Both the position numbers and the translations under genes were made by a program. Shown here in pieces: positions 19,097 to 30,450 of a stretch of DNA of 50,738 nt; position 1 is the stretch's first letter, and every line of letters begins with the position of its first letter. Source of the DNA: Mesotaenium endlicherianum (Eukaryota; Streptophyta; Zygnematophyceae; Zygnematales; Mesotaeniaceae); contig WELA01000374.1 of assembly GCA_009602735.1 (NCBI GenBank), positions 42,706 to 93,443 on the forward strand, given 5' to 3'. The notes below the pieces were generated by a model. That model made no database searches. It saw only the letters and a program-made list of their open reading frames with translations, and had not been told where the DNA came from.

Positions 19097-22000
19097 TTAT
19101 GGAGGGACTCCAGCGGCCCGAAGGTGGAACCGTGTCAACGCCCCTTTGGCATTGGTCAAGTGGTCCTTAAACTCCCAAGTGTCCCCAGAGGCATCGTAAC
19201 CCTTCCATCGAATGAGGTATTTCATGACATATTTAGACGATCGACGGACCGAGCGAGCGTCTAAAATCTCATCGACCTCATATTCCTCAGGATTGCCGTC
19301 CCAGACAGCGGGGACCGGTCCCGGTTGGACAGGGAACCGACCTGTGAACCGTGTATCACCTTTGATGTACGGTTCCAGGAAGGAGACATTAAAGACCGGG
19401 TGCCCCTTGTATTCAGCTGACATGTTCAGTCTGTAAGCATTCTGACCGACACGACGGGCCACCGAATAGGGACCGACCCAGACAGGGCCAAGCTTTTTCT
19501 TGACCACACCAGGGAGGTACAGGTGCTGAGAATGCAGTTTGACTAAATCCCCCTTGGAAAATGTCAGTTCCCGACGGTGTTGATTAGCGTATTTTTGTTG
19601 GTTTTCTTGGGCCGTGTGCAAGTTTCGTTGGACTTCTGACAGGGTGTCAGCAAACTCCTGAGTTAACTGGAGGGAGACCGGGTTGTCAATCCCTTCAGGG
19701 TGAGTTAAAGATTCCCCTAGCACATCTAGAGGAGACTTAGGGACTCTACCCAGGCTGAGTTCAAAAGGAGTTTTGCCCGTTGACGCGTGCACCGCACTGT
19801 TGACCGCAAACTGAATTTGAGGCAACAGGTCATCCCAATTATCTTGTTTTTGGTTAATATATGCTCTCAGCACCTCCTGCAGAACTCGGTTAGTTCTTTC
19901 AGTCTGCCCATCAGTCTGAGGGTGGTTTGCTGTGCTGAGCAGCTGTTTGACTCCCATTAACCCCATTAAAGCTCTCCAGAACTTAGAGGTGAATTTTGAG
20001 TCTCTGTCTGAGATGATATTAGAAGGGAGCCCATGTTGGCATACTACATGGTTGTAAAACTGTCTCGCTGTTTCGAGTGCAGTCACTTTGACAGTTGTGG
20101 GGATAAAAATGACCATTTTTGTCAGTTTATCCACGACTACCAGTATTGAATCATGCCCGTTGGCAGTTCTTGGTAGTGAGACCACCCAGTCCATGGATAT
20201 AGTTTCCCAGCGTCCCGCTGGGATGGGTAGCGGTTGCAAGAGACCTCCGGGTGGTGTGTGCCGAGACTTATTTCTCTGACACTGGTCACAGGACTTGACA
20301 TATTTCAAGACCTCCCGGGGTAACCCCTCCCAATGATAATGTTTTGCCAGTTTGCCAACAGTTTTGGCCTGCCCCAAATGTCCACCCAGGAGACTGTCAT
20401 GAGCTTGACTCAGTAAGAGAGACCTTATTTCCAAGTTATTAGGAATGACCAGCTTCAGCCTGCCTGAAGTGGTTTCAGTCACCCAGACCCCTCCCTTGAG
20501 CTTATACCCGAGTGCAGTAGCACGACACACACCAGTAGTGGGGCTGGGCTCAAATGTTGGGTCAGAAAGGTAGGCTTTCCTAAGTTGTTCAAGGAAGGAC
20601 TTTTTCACCTTTAGTGAAGTGAGTGCACACAGGACTTTATCTACAGCATGCTGACTAAAGTTCCTTTCTTGCAAGTCAGGTCTTCTAGAGAGTGCATCAG
20701 CAGGATTCAACTTCCCTGGTTTGTAGTCGATCTGGACTTGGAACTGCTCCAGCATCTGGCTCCAGCGGTTCTCCCTCCTCGACAGCTTGGACTTCTTCTG
20801 AAAGTGGGTCAGAGCTAGATGATCTGTAATCACCTTAAAAGCTTTACCATGTAAGTATGCTCTCCACTGTTTGAGTACATGAATGATAGCTAGCAGCTCT
20901 TTATCATGCACTGAGTAATTAATCTCCGCTGGATTAAATTTCATAGACTCATACAACACAGGATGCCACTCCTGCCGTACCTTACCATCCTTTGTGGTTT
21001 TGTCAGCAGGCTGCAACAAAATAGCACCCATGGCAAAATCAGAGGCATCAGTAACCACCTGCACCGGTTTGCTGGGGTCATACACGGCTAGCACTGGGGC
21101 AGAACAAAGGGCATCTTTAAGGGTCTGGAAGGCAGCCTGCTGCTCTTCCCCCCACACATACCCGATGTCTTTCTTAGTAAGGTCAGTCAGTTTACTGGCC
21201 TTTGTGGAATAATTCTCAATAAATCTCCTATAGTAGTTAGCCAACCCGAGGAAGGATCTAACTTCAGAGACAGACTGTGGTACTGGCCAGTCCCTTATGG
21301 TCTGGACTTTCTTAGGATCCACACTGATGCCCTCTTTACCGACAACGTGACCTAAGAATTCAACACTTTCCTTAAAAAAATCACACTTGCTCATCTTAGC
21401 ATACAAGTGATTTTTCCGCAAAGTGTCCAGCACTTTCTTTAAGTGTTCAGTGTGCTGAGCTTCATCTTTAGAGAAAATTAAAATATCATCCAGGAAAACT
21501 TGCACAAACTTATCCAAATAAGGCCTGAAAATGTCATTCATAGCACCCATAAAGGTAGCAGGAGCATTAGTCAGTCCAAATGGCATCACGTTGAACTCAT
21601 AGTGTCCATAACGTGTGCGGAAAGCAGTCTTGTGTTCATCCCCCTCAGCAATTCTGATTTGATGATAACCACTCTTGAGATCTATCTTACTGAACACCTT
21701 AGCGCCAGACAGGGTATCAAGCAAGTCCTCGATCCTGGGTAAAGCATACTTGTTCTTTACTGTAATTCTGTTCAGGGCTCTGTAATCCACACACATCCGC
21801 ATACTGCCATCCTTTTTCTTAACAAATAGGATAGGTGCGCCGTACAGTGATTTACTGGGAGAAATGTAACCATTTTCCTCCAGCTCTGCAATCTGTGTTT
21901 TCAACTCCTCGCTCTCCAAATAAGACAAGCCATATGTGCGTTGCCAGGGTGGCTGGCTACCAGGTTATAGATCAATCCTATGATCTACTTCCCTTTTAGG

Positions 22001-22903
22001 GGGTAGTCCTGGAGGCATGTTAAACACATCAGTGTACTGAGCAACAATTTTTGCAGCAGTAGGGTGTTCCGGAGGGCTTACCTTTTTCTCAACCACTTCT
22101 TCAGGTTGAGGAGGTACCTCTCTTAGCAGCAGACAGAACATTCTGTCTTCCTTCTGGTTCCAGCTTTTGACGAACTCCATTGCATTCAGCAACTTGCATC
22201 CTTCTGGAAGCCTCTTCTTTTCCTTCATTTGCCATCCACACAGGACAAGAGGAAGAGCACTGGTGGGTGCCAAGTCAGTCTGCCCATCACTGGCTCCTCT
22301 CACTTTAACTGTACCTCTGCTCCAACACACTTCAGCTTGATGTCTATTAAGCCAGGACCTGCCTAGCACGAGATCATAAAAGCCAGTGTTGAGTACCTCA
22401 AATGTAAGCGTTTCAGTTAGAACTGCAATGCCAGAACCTAACTGGACCTCAATAGGCTTGGTTATAACTCCTCCCGGGATACTTGAGGCATCTCCAAGGA
22501 ATATTTTTCTATTCCCTTGGGTGACAGTAGGCAGCCTTAGCCGCTTAACTAAGTCCTTGTGAATAAAAGTATGTGACGCCCCTCCGTCAACAAATGCCCT
22601 CACCTTCCTACCTGCAATCATGCAATGCAGTAGGATAGGGGGGACTGTCTTTTCCTGACTTTCGCATTGTTCTCCTGACGTAGCAAAGAAATGTTGGACA
22701 TCAGGTGGAACAAGAGCATCCAGAGTGTGCACTCTCTGGACGTCTATATTACTGATGGTCTCCTTTATCTGTTTGTCAGGCATGCATAGTGAATCCAGTT
22801 CAGCAGGACCCATAATACCTGCTACGAGGGCAGCTAGTGACGACTCACTATCTCTAGCATCCTCACAGTCAGTAGACTGGATTACTGACTGTTGCTGTCT
22901 TTT
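19097..22903 (-). CDS. pol: Pol polyprotein: protease, RT, RNase H, integrase, chromodomain (element D)
   Basis: It is expressed as Gag-Pol by -1 frameshifting at 22900-22906. In order: protease with D-G-G-A at about 22577-22588; RT from about 21910, with catalytic FLDD at 21485-21496; RNase H ([11 protein letters not shown] near 21045); an integrase zinc region (H-x-H and CDQCQ, about 20440-20280); an integrase core with [12 protein letters not shown] and [10 protein letters not shown] (D, D, E); and a chromodomain at about 19250-19130 ([26 protein letters not shown]) expected to bind modified histone H3 and direct integration. The only lesion is TAA at 21965-21967, between protease and RT, where element C has TTA (Leu). 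The open part after it encodes 943 residues. No ATG is needed because the product is a fusion. Confidence 0.92.
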
Positions 22904-22906
22904 AAA
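22865..22906 (-). other. Gag-pol -1 frameshift site, element D
   Basis: Minus strand: T TTA AAA (22906-22900), spacer GACAGCA, then hairpin ACAGTCAGTA-8-TACTGACTGT (22892-22865). The pol frame is -1 relative to gag: the Gag start (24360) and the first in-frame pol Met (22813) are 1547 bases apart, which leaves remainder 2. Confidence 0.85.
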
Positions 22907-24360
22907 GGCTGGTCTTTTCTCTCGACCTTAGGCAGGTGCTTGACCGGACACTGTTCTCTGTAGTGGCCTTTCTGCTGACAATGGTAGCAAGTAGATTTTG
23001 CTGAGGCTGGTCTCGGCTTAGTCCTACCACCACCCCTTCCATAGCCACCTCGAGAGGGACCACCTCTACCTCTAGACTGAATAGCATTGTACTCATACTC
23101 ATATTCATCACCCTGATTATCCTCAGCCTGGTCTCCTTCAACTGCATTGTAGGAACCGTGGGGCTTTTTGACAATCTTAGACACCAAAGCGTTACTCTGG
23201 CGCTTGTGATTGAACTGCTGCTGATCCCAGGCGTCAGCATCCTGGATCAAGTCAGCCAGTTTCTCATACTTTTTCTCAGCAAAATGACCAGAGACCTCGG
23301 ATTTCAAGCCATACCTGAAGTATGCTATCCTATACCGTTCTGGCAAATCAGGCTGCTTCATCATGTTCTCTTGGAACTTTTGAGCAAACTCAGCAACTGA
23401 AGTGGTCTGCTTCAGTGTCAGGGAGATCATCGCATAGATAGCTTTCTCCTGCTGGTTGATGACATCAAACTTCTCATGCAACTTCTCGACAAACTCTACC
23501 CACGTAGGGTCACCGAGTTGCCGAGCCTTACGCTCTTCCTTCCAGTAAAGCCACCAGTCTGCGGCACTGCCTTTCAGTAGCGCACCGGTGTGCCTGACCT
23601 TCTCGTAATCTTGCAGTTCTGGGTAGTTCTCCAGCCACTGCTCAACATCCGCGAGAAACTTGATCAGGTAATATTTTCTGTTTCCCTCAGGATCATAGTC
23701 CTGGGGAGGTTTCGGCTTGGGCTTACTAGGCCCTCGGCCACCACCACTAGTGGTGTGAGACCCCAGTTGGTCTCTGTCCCGGAGTAGGGACATTATGATT
23801 CTTTTGTCCTCCTGCTGGGACTGATACATGGTCGCCATTTGCGACTGCATCTGAACGAACAATGCTCCCAAGTCTACATTTTGGGGTGGTAGATTAGCAA
23901 ATGCAGCAGCAGCATTGGCATCTACTCGCTGAGTAGTGTCCTCAACAATCCCTCTTGCTCCTGCAGCAGCAATTCCTGCCGCATTCAGCCGGTCACGTAT
24001 TTGACCTAGGGGTACATTGAGTTGTACGGCAGGAGGTGGGTTCAGAACATTGGCCCTTGATGCCATAAGTTCTTCAACAGTGCGCTCGTCAGCTGGCTGT
24101 CCTTCCCTCCTTTGTATATCTTCAGCGGCCTTTGCTACTTGTTCAGCTTCTAGTCTGGCTATCTCCTCCTCAGCTTGCTGAGCTGCGACTGAGGCAATAG
24201 CAGCTGCCTCATCTGCAGCCTCCCTAGCTGCAGTATCCGCTACTGCTTCCGAATAGGTACGGTTTCCCGCTACATGGCTTTCCGCCTGGTTTTCGACATT
24301 CTCGTTATCCTGGTTCTCCATGTCTCGGGAGTTGCTAGTTTGAGACCTTGTCCTTACCAT
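22882..24360 (-). CDS. gag: Gag polyprotein, intact (element D)
   Basis: This 492-residue Gag matches that of C in length and nearly throughout in sequence. It has an Ala/Glu-rich N-terminus, a gag domain (FLADVEQWLENYPEL, GSAADWWLYWKEERKARQ), an acidic EYEYEY segment, an RG-rich segment (GRGGPSRGGYGRGGGR) and a zinc knuckle CYHCQQKGHYREQC at residues 458-471 (22989-22948). The stop lies in the frameshift hairpin. The ATG is 22 bases after the PBS and overlaps a donor-like ATGGTAAGG, a feature conserved in all copies. Confidence 0.93.
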   Translation of the reverse strand: MVRTRSQTSNSRDMENQDNENVENQAESHVAGNRTYSEAVADTAAREAADEAAAIASVAAQQAEEEIARLEAEQVAKAAEDIQRREGQPADERTVEELMASRANVLNPPPAVQLNVPLGQIRDRLNAAGIAAAGARGIVEDTTQRVDANAAAAFANLPPQNVDLGALFVQMQSQMATMYQSQQEDKRIIMSLLRDRDQLGSHTTSGGGRGPSKPKPKPPQDYDPEGNRKYYLIKFLADVEQWLENYPELQDYEKVRHTGALLKGSAADWWLYWKEERKARQLGDPTWVEFVEKLHEKFDVINQQEKAIYAMISLTLKQTTSVAEFAQKFQENMMKQPDLPERYRIAYFRYGLKSEVSGHFAEKKYEKLADLIQDADAWDQQQFNHKRQSNALVSKIVKKPHGSYNAVEGDQAEDNQGDEYEYEYNAIQSRGRGGPSRGGYGRGGGRTKPRPASAKSTCYHCQQKGHYREQCPVKHLPKVERKDQPLKDSNSQ

Positions 24361-24381
24361 ACAAAGAAGACTGTGATAACT

Positions 24382-24393
24382 GCTCCGATACCA
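24382..24393 (-). promoter_or_regulatory. Primer binding site (D)
   Basis: The minus strand reads TGGTATCGGAGC, one base inside the 5' LTR; initiator tRNA-Met type. Confidence 0.85.
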
Positions 24394-24394
24394 C

Positions 24395-25140
24395 TGAAAT
24401 GAATCGACTTACCAAATAGGCGATTAACAATTAATAAAGATCTTTATATCAGCAAGTAATCTTTATGGTAATTTCCGTTAACTGGTTAAACGGCAAAGGA
24501 CAATACACTAGCAGTGAATAATACTCGTAAGTCAAATGCGAGTAAACTAGCATCAATAATGCAAATCAGTAAACTCATACATAAGCAAGGTTAGAAGACA
24601 GTGCGTATCAATGGCTTCTCGCCTTGGATTCAGATCTCTCTCAGTAAGCTGTACAAGAGAGTTGGCCTCGTTTCCGAATGCCGAACTCGAGAGCAATGCC
24701 TAGCATATGTACATGGAATGAGTTTACTGTTCAACGGTCAGTGCGATGGCACCGCCTACCCGGGAGTTAACCACGTTGGTAGGACCTCGGTTAACCAAAT
24801 CCACCGCCATCTCCCATCATCCCGAATAGCCATCCATCATGGGGATGTCATCTGGCCATTCCTCTAGCAGAAGGTACTTAGATGCTTATCAAGGCAGTTC
24901 GCTGCTACCGAGCACGGAAGTCAGCTGGCTGTCAAAGAATGTGTCAGCAAGCTGACTTAAGTTGACTTCAGCCTGCTGCTTTTGGCCGAGTCATTAAACT
25001 GATAATTATGTAAAGTCCAGCAGACTGATTATTAACTAAAGTTCAGCAGACTGACTACTAACTAAAGTTCGGCAGGCTGCACTAAATTAACTATTATATT
25101 TAAATGAATATTATATCTACTAATGTACTGATTCATTACA
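24395..25140 (-). repeat. LTR L7 (5' LTR of element D)
   Basis: This 746-bp LTR reads TGTAATGAATC to CATTTCA on the minus strand. It carries the donor-like GGTAAGT at 24413-24407, 12 bases from its inner end. Confidence 0.95.
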
Positions 25141-25145
25141 CCCCC

Positions 25146-28100
25146 TATCCTACTGCATTGCATGATTGCAGGTAGGAAGGTGAGGGCATTTGTTGACGGA
25201 GGGGCGTCACATACTTTTATCCACAAGGACTTAGTTAAGCGGCTAAGGTTGCCTACTGTCACCCAAGGGAGTAGAAAAATATTCCTTGGAGATGCCTCAA
25301 GTATCCCAGGAGGAGTTATAACCAAGCCTATTCAGGTCCAGTTAGGTTCTGGCATTGCAGTTCTAACTGAAACGCTTACATTTGAGGTACTCAACACTGG
25401 CTTTTATGATCTCGTGCTAGGGAGGTCCTGGCTTAACAGACATCAAGCTGAAGTGTGTTGGAGCAGAGGTACAATTAAAGTGAGAGGTGCCAATGATGGG
25501 CAGACTGACTTGGCACCCACCAGTGCTCTTCCCTCTTGTCCTGTGTGGATGGCAAATGAAGGAAACGAAGAGGCTTCCAGAAGGATGCAAGTTGCTGAAT
25601 GCAATGGAGTTCGTCAAAAGCTGGAACCAGAAGGAGGACATAATGTTCTGTCTGCTGCTAAGAGAGGTACCTCCTCAACCTCAAGAAGTGGTTGAGATAA
25701 AGGTAAGCTCTCCGGAGCACCCTACTGCTGCAAAAATTGTTGCTCAGTACACTGATGTATTTAATATGCCTTCAGGACTACCCCCTAAGAGGGAAGTAGA
25801 TCATAGGATTGATCTATTACCTGGGAGTCAGCCACCTTGGCAACGCACGTATGGCTTGTCTTATGTGGAGAGCGAGGAGTTGAAAAGACAGATTGCAGAG
25901 CTTGAGGAAAATGGTTATATTTCTCCCAGTAAATCACCTTAAGGCGCACCCATCCTATTTGTCAAGAAAAAGGATGGCAGTATGCGGATGTGTGTGGATT
26001 ACAGAGTCCTGAATAGAATTACGATATAGAACAAGTATGCCTTACCCAGAATCGAGGACTTGCTTGATACACTGAACACTTAAAGACAGTCCTGGACACT
26101 CTGCGAAAAAATCACTTATATGCTAAAAGGAGCAAGTGTGATTTCTTTAAGGAAAGTATTGAATTCTTAGGCCACGTTGTCAGTAAAGAGGGCATCAGTG
26201 TGGATCCTAAGAAAGTCCAGACCATAAAGGACTGGCCAGTACCACAGTCTGTCTCTGAAGTTAGATCCTTCCTCGGGTTGGCTAACTACTATAGGAGATT
26301 TATTGAGAATTAATCCACACAGGCCAGTAAACTGACCTTACTAAGAAAGACATCGGGTATGTGTGGGGGGAGGAGCAGCAGGCTGCCTTCCAGACCCTTA
26401 AAGATGCCCTTTGTTCTGCCCCAGTGCTAGCCGTGTATGACCCCAGCAAACCGGTGCAGGTGGTTACTGATGCCTCTGATTTTGCCATGGGTGCTATTTT
26501 GTTGCAGCCTGCTGACAAAACCACAAAGGATGGTAAGGTACGGCAGGAGTGGCATCCTGTGTTGTATGAGTCTATGAAATTTAATCCAGCGGAGATTAAT
26601 TACTCAGTGCATGATAAAGAGCTGCTAGCTATCATTCATGTACTCAAACAGTGGAGAGCATACTTACATGGTAAAGCTTTTAAGGTGATTACAGATCATC
26701 TAGCTCTGACCCACTTTCAGAAGAAGTCCAAGCTGTCGAGGAGGGAGAACCGCTGGAGCCAGATGCTGGAGCAGTTCCAAGTCCAGATCGACTACAAACC
26801 AGGGAAGTTGAATCCTGCTGATGCACTCTCTAGAAGACCTGACTTGCAAGAAAGGAACTTTAGTCAGCATACTGTAGATAAAGTCCTGTGTGCACTCACT
26901 TCACTAAAGGTGAAAAAGTCCTTCCTTGAACAACTTAGGAAAGCCTACCTTTCTGACCCAACATTTGAGCCCAGCCCCACTACTGGTATGTGTCGTGCTA
27001 CCGCACTCGGGTATAAGCTCAAGGGAGGGGTCTGGGTGACTGAAACCACTTCAGGCAGGCTGAAGCTGGTCATTCCTAATAATTTGGAAATAAGGTCTCT
27101 CTTACTGAGTCAAGCTCATGACAGTCTCCTGGGTGGACATTTGGGGCAGGCCAAAACTGTTGGCAAACTGGCAAAACATTATCATTGGGAGGGGTTACCC
27201 CGGGAGGTCTTGAAATATGTCAAGTCCTGTGACCAGTGTCAGAGAAATAAGTCTCGGCACACACCACCCGGAGGTCTCTTGCAACCGCTACCCATCCCAG
27301 CGGGACGCTGGGAAACTATATCCATGGACTGGGTGGTCTCACTACCAAGAACTGCCAACGGGCATGATTCAATACTGGTAGTCGTGGATAAACTGACAAA
27401 AATGGTCATTTTTATCCCCACAACTGTCAAAGTGACTGCACTCGAAACAGCGAGACAGTTTTACAACCATGTAGTATGCCAACATGGGCTCCCTTCTAAT
27501 ATCATCTCAGACAGAGACTCAAAATTCACCTCTAAGTTCTGGAGAGCTTTAATGGGGTTAATGGGAGTCAAACAGCTGCTCAGCACAGCAAACCACCCTC
27601 AGACTGATGGGCAGACTGAAAGAACTAACCGAGTTCTGCAGGAGGTGCTGAGAGCATATATTAACCAAAAACAAGATAATTGGGATGACCTGTTGCCTCA
27701 AATTCAGTTTGCGGTCAACAGTGCGGTGCACGCGTCAACGGGCAAAACTCCTTTTGAACTCAGCCTGGGTAGAGTCCCTAAGTCTCCTCTAGATGTGCTA
27801 GGGGAATCTTTAACTCACCCTGAAGGGATTGACAACCCGGTCTCCCTCCAGTTAACTCAGGAGTTTGCTGACACCCTGTCAGAAGTCCAACGAAACTTGC
27901 ACAAGGCCCAAGAAAACCAACAAAAATACGCTAATCAACACCGTCGGGAACTGACATTTTCCAAGGGGGATTTAGTCAAACTGCATTCTCAGCACCTGTA
28001 CCTCCCTGGTGTGGTCAAGAAAAAGCTTGGCCCTGTCTGGGTCGGTCCATATTCGGTGGTCCGTCGTGTCGGTCAGAATACTTACAAACAGCACATGTCA

Positions 28101-28421
28101 GCAGACTACAAGGGTCACCCGGTCTTTAATGTCTCCTTCCTGGAACCATACATCAAAGGTGATACACTGTTCACAGGTCGGTTACCTGTCCAACCGGGAC
28201 CGGTCCCCGCTGTCCGGGACGGCGATCCTGAGGAGTATGAGGTCGATGAGATTTTAGACGCTCGCTCGGTCCGTCGATCGTCTAAATATATCATGAAGTA
28301 CCTCATCCGATGGAAGGGTTACGATGCCTCTGGGGACACTTGGGAATTTAAAGATCAGCTGACCAATGCCAAAGGGGCGTTGAAACGGTTCCACCTTCGG
28401 GCGGCTGGGGCACCTCCCTAA
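25146..28421 (+). pseudogene. pol: Element C pol, 3' part: RT core lost, integrase and chromodomain intact
   Basis: The sequence resumes in protease ([10 protein letters not shown]). An extra base near 25531 shifts the frame, and a TAA occurs at 25940-25942. At about 26067 some 260 bp of RT is deleted, removing the catalytic FLDD motif, and further small lesions follow near 26310. From 26361 to 28421 the frame is open for 686 residues: late RT/RNase H ([31 protein letters not shown]), integrase zinc region and D-D-E core, and the chromodomain. Only the integrase half could therefore still make a protein. Confidence 0.9.
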
Positions 28422-28465
28422 CTGTCATTTCAGTTGACACGGGAAGGTGACAGGAGGTCTCCATA

Positions 28466-28539
28466 TAAGTTGGAGGGAGATGTGACAGTTAGTGACAGTT
28501 GTGACAGGCAGCCCACCTTTAAATTTAAGTTGGAGGGAA
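28466..28539 (+). promoter_or_regulatory. Two internal polypurine-tract-like motifs (C)
   Basis: TAAGTTGGAGGGAGA (28466-28480) and TTAAGTTGGAGGGAA (28525-28539) have the same spacing and place as in element B. Confidence 0.65.
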
Positions 28540-28697
28540 TGGTATTCTCTGATCACCATATTACCCACTCAACCTGCGCTCACACTCACTTGCTCTCCAA
28601 CTCAATTTTTCATTATATTCGCTCACACCAGGTATTCCACTCTAGGAACTCTCCCGATCGCGTCCCTCTTTATCAAGGGCACTCAGTAGCGGCAAAT

Positions 28698-28729
28698 TAT
28701 TAACTGCATTGTATTTATGATTGAGCAGG
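28698..28729 (+). promoter_or_regulatory. Candidate branch point and splice acceptor before ORF3 (C)
   Basis: TATTAAC (28698-28704) is followed by GAGCAG (AG at 28727-28728), one base before the ORF3 ATG. A donor-like CAGGTATTC lies at about 28630. Confidence 0.5.
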
Positions 28730-30341
28730 ATGACTCAAAAGTCGGAACTCAAGAGGAAGAGAAGGGCGGAGGAGGCCCATGCAGAATACTTGCAATTCCG
28801 TGGAGACATCGAATCATCTTCTTTCACCGCTCGGGAATCACAACGACTCCAACAACAGCGGGAGGCTCAGAAGAAGAAGGAGGAGGAATAGGCCAGACTG
28901 AGGCAGGAAGAAATGGACAGAAAAGCTGCAGAGGAGGCTAAGAAAGCAGAGGAGGAGAGGCAAGCTGAGGAGAAGCGGAAGCAGCAGGCTGAAGAAGAAG
29001 AACAGAGGAGAATCAGCAGCTACCGCTACACTGTGCTGGGCAAGGACTTTGATCTACTGGAGGAGGCCTTCAAGTATGCCCAGAGAAGTCGCAGTGAGTC
29101 GCAGAAGGAAATCCCCCAGAAGGAAGGGGAGACATCCGAAAACTTTGACAAGTATATAGAGGTCGGCACAGGGCTCCTCCTCTACCACGATTACGCCAGG
29201 ATGGTAGGATATACAATCCGGGAGGTTAAAGCATTGGCCAGATAGGTGAATTCAAAACGGTGCCAATACCTGGGATCTGGGCCACAGACATGGTCATCAG
29301 GTTGATTCCTATGCATACAGACAGCTTCAAAGATACCACTTCTCACAACCAATTCAAGGCCATGTATAACGAGGTGGAGAGAAGAAGCTGGGACTTCTTG
29401 GCAAGGGAGACCAGGCAGTTGGATTTCTCAAGTCATTGGTACCCCTGTACTTTAACGAGGACGGTTCTTGCTTTCTTTCTACAGCCCACTGACTGGCGCT
29501 GGATGACCATCACCATGATGGACCAGCAAAATGACAGAGCTGAGGAAGACGATTCCCTGGCAGATTTGCAAGGGAAGATAGTGCTGCCACCTCACATTGC
29601 AGCATGGGACCCCTGCATGAGTTAGGAGACACAGGAGGATAGGACCAGGGTTAGAGATTCTTTCTCTAAGGGGAAGCATGCTTATGCCAAATGGGCAATT
29701 AAGTAAGCAAGGGGAGAAAGACGGGTATGCTATCAGGACCTAACAGTCCCCACCTACACCCAAAAGGGGGAGGCCAGTGGGATACTCTTTTTCTCGGGAA
29801 CGGCTGGAGGAGATGACCAGAGAAACTCCAGAAGTCTCAGAGGAACAGGAGGACGTAGAGGAGGAAGGCGCCCGAGAGGAGTCTAGTCCTGCTGAGCACG
29901 GACCCCCGCTACATCTCCCACTCTACAGCAAATTGGAAGTGCCGTTGCACAGGCAGCCCTGCAGCAGCTGGGGGATACCAGCCCACCAAGAGACCTAGAT
30001 CTCAATGGCTGGGGAGTTTCAGCAGGAGGAGTCCCACCCCAGGAGGTGAGACTCAATCAGACAGAGCAGACGAAGGGCTGCCAAGGAGGCAACCAGAGGG
30101 CAACCAGCATCCCCCTCTCATAGATGGCATGTACCCTTAGCCCATCTCATGCAGCACCCCTCCGATATGCCAGTGTATGTCCCTGTCAGTTTGAAAGCTG
30201 CACAGGAGAGAGCAATCTTCATCAACTTGCAGACAGTGCAAGAGCAGGCTGCCCAGTTGCTCCGTTCACCCCTTGGTTCACCCTAGTCTGAGATCCGGTT
30301 CAAGGTCTCGCTCCCCAGAAGACCGAGACCCTAGTACTTAA
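28730..30341 (+). pseudogene. ORF3 of element C, interrupted
   Basis: This is the same accessory frame as in B and D. It starts at ATG 28730, is broken by TAG at 28889-28891 and TAG at about 29243, and has several frameshifts from 29245 onward. The shared motifs YRYTV, DYARMVGYT, NEVERRSWDFLARE, PTDWRWMT, LPPHIAAWDP, SKGKHAYAKWA and the C-terminal VPLAHLMQH-like region are all recognisable across frames. The coiled-coil region is Lys/Glu-rich as in B. It is closer to B than to D. Confidence 0.75.
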
Positions 30342-30435
30342 TTTGCTGTTATTTTTATTTTAGATTCAGTTAGTTGTGTTGCATGTGTGTTACTTTGTTG
30401 TAAATAATCATAAGTGTTGTGGAATTGACAACAAT

Positions 30436-30450
30436 TTAAATTGGAGGGAT
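30436..30450 (+). promoter_or_regulatory. Polypurine tract (C)
   Basis: TTAAATTGGAGGGAT, directly before the TG of L8. Confidence 0.7.

Larger units (their letters stand above)
16296..25140 (-). mobile_element. Ty3/gypsy chromovirus, element D (nearly intact, youngest)
   Basis: This 8845-bp minus-strand element has LTRs of 744 and 746 bp that differ by only a dozen or two bases by eye. It has PBS, intact gag, pol with a single nonsense codon, intact ORF3 and PPT, and it sits in a 5-bp target duplication within the protease gene of C. It is the reference copy for the family. It belongs to the chromoviruses because a chromodomain follows integrase. Confidence 0.95.

Noticed and set aside
22577..22588. 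Protease active site reads D-G-G in place of D-S/T-G in all copies
   Set aside because: Plant Ty3/gypsy proteases with D-G-G-[AST] are common, so this is a lineage feature and not an unusual finding.
24601..24867. An 88-codon antisense frame that recurs in most LTR copies
   Set aside because: It begins with GTG in most copies, has no ATG at its start, and its recurrence follows from LTR similarity. The open frame is lost in the more diverged LTRs L4, L8 and L9.
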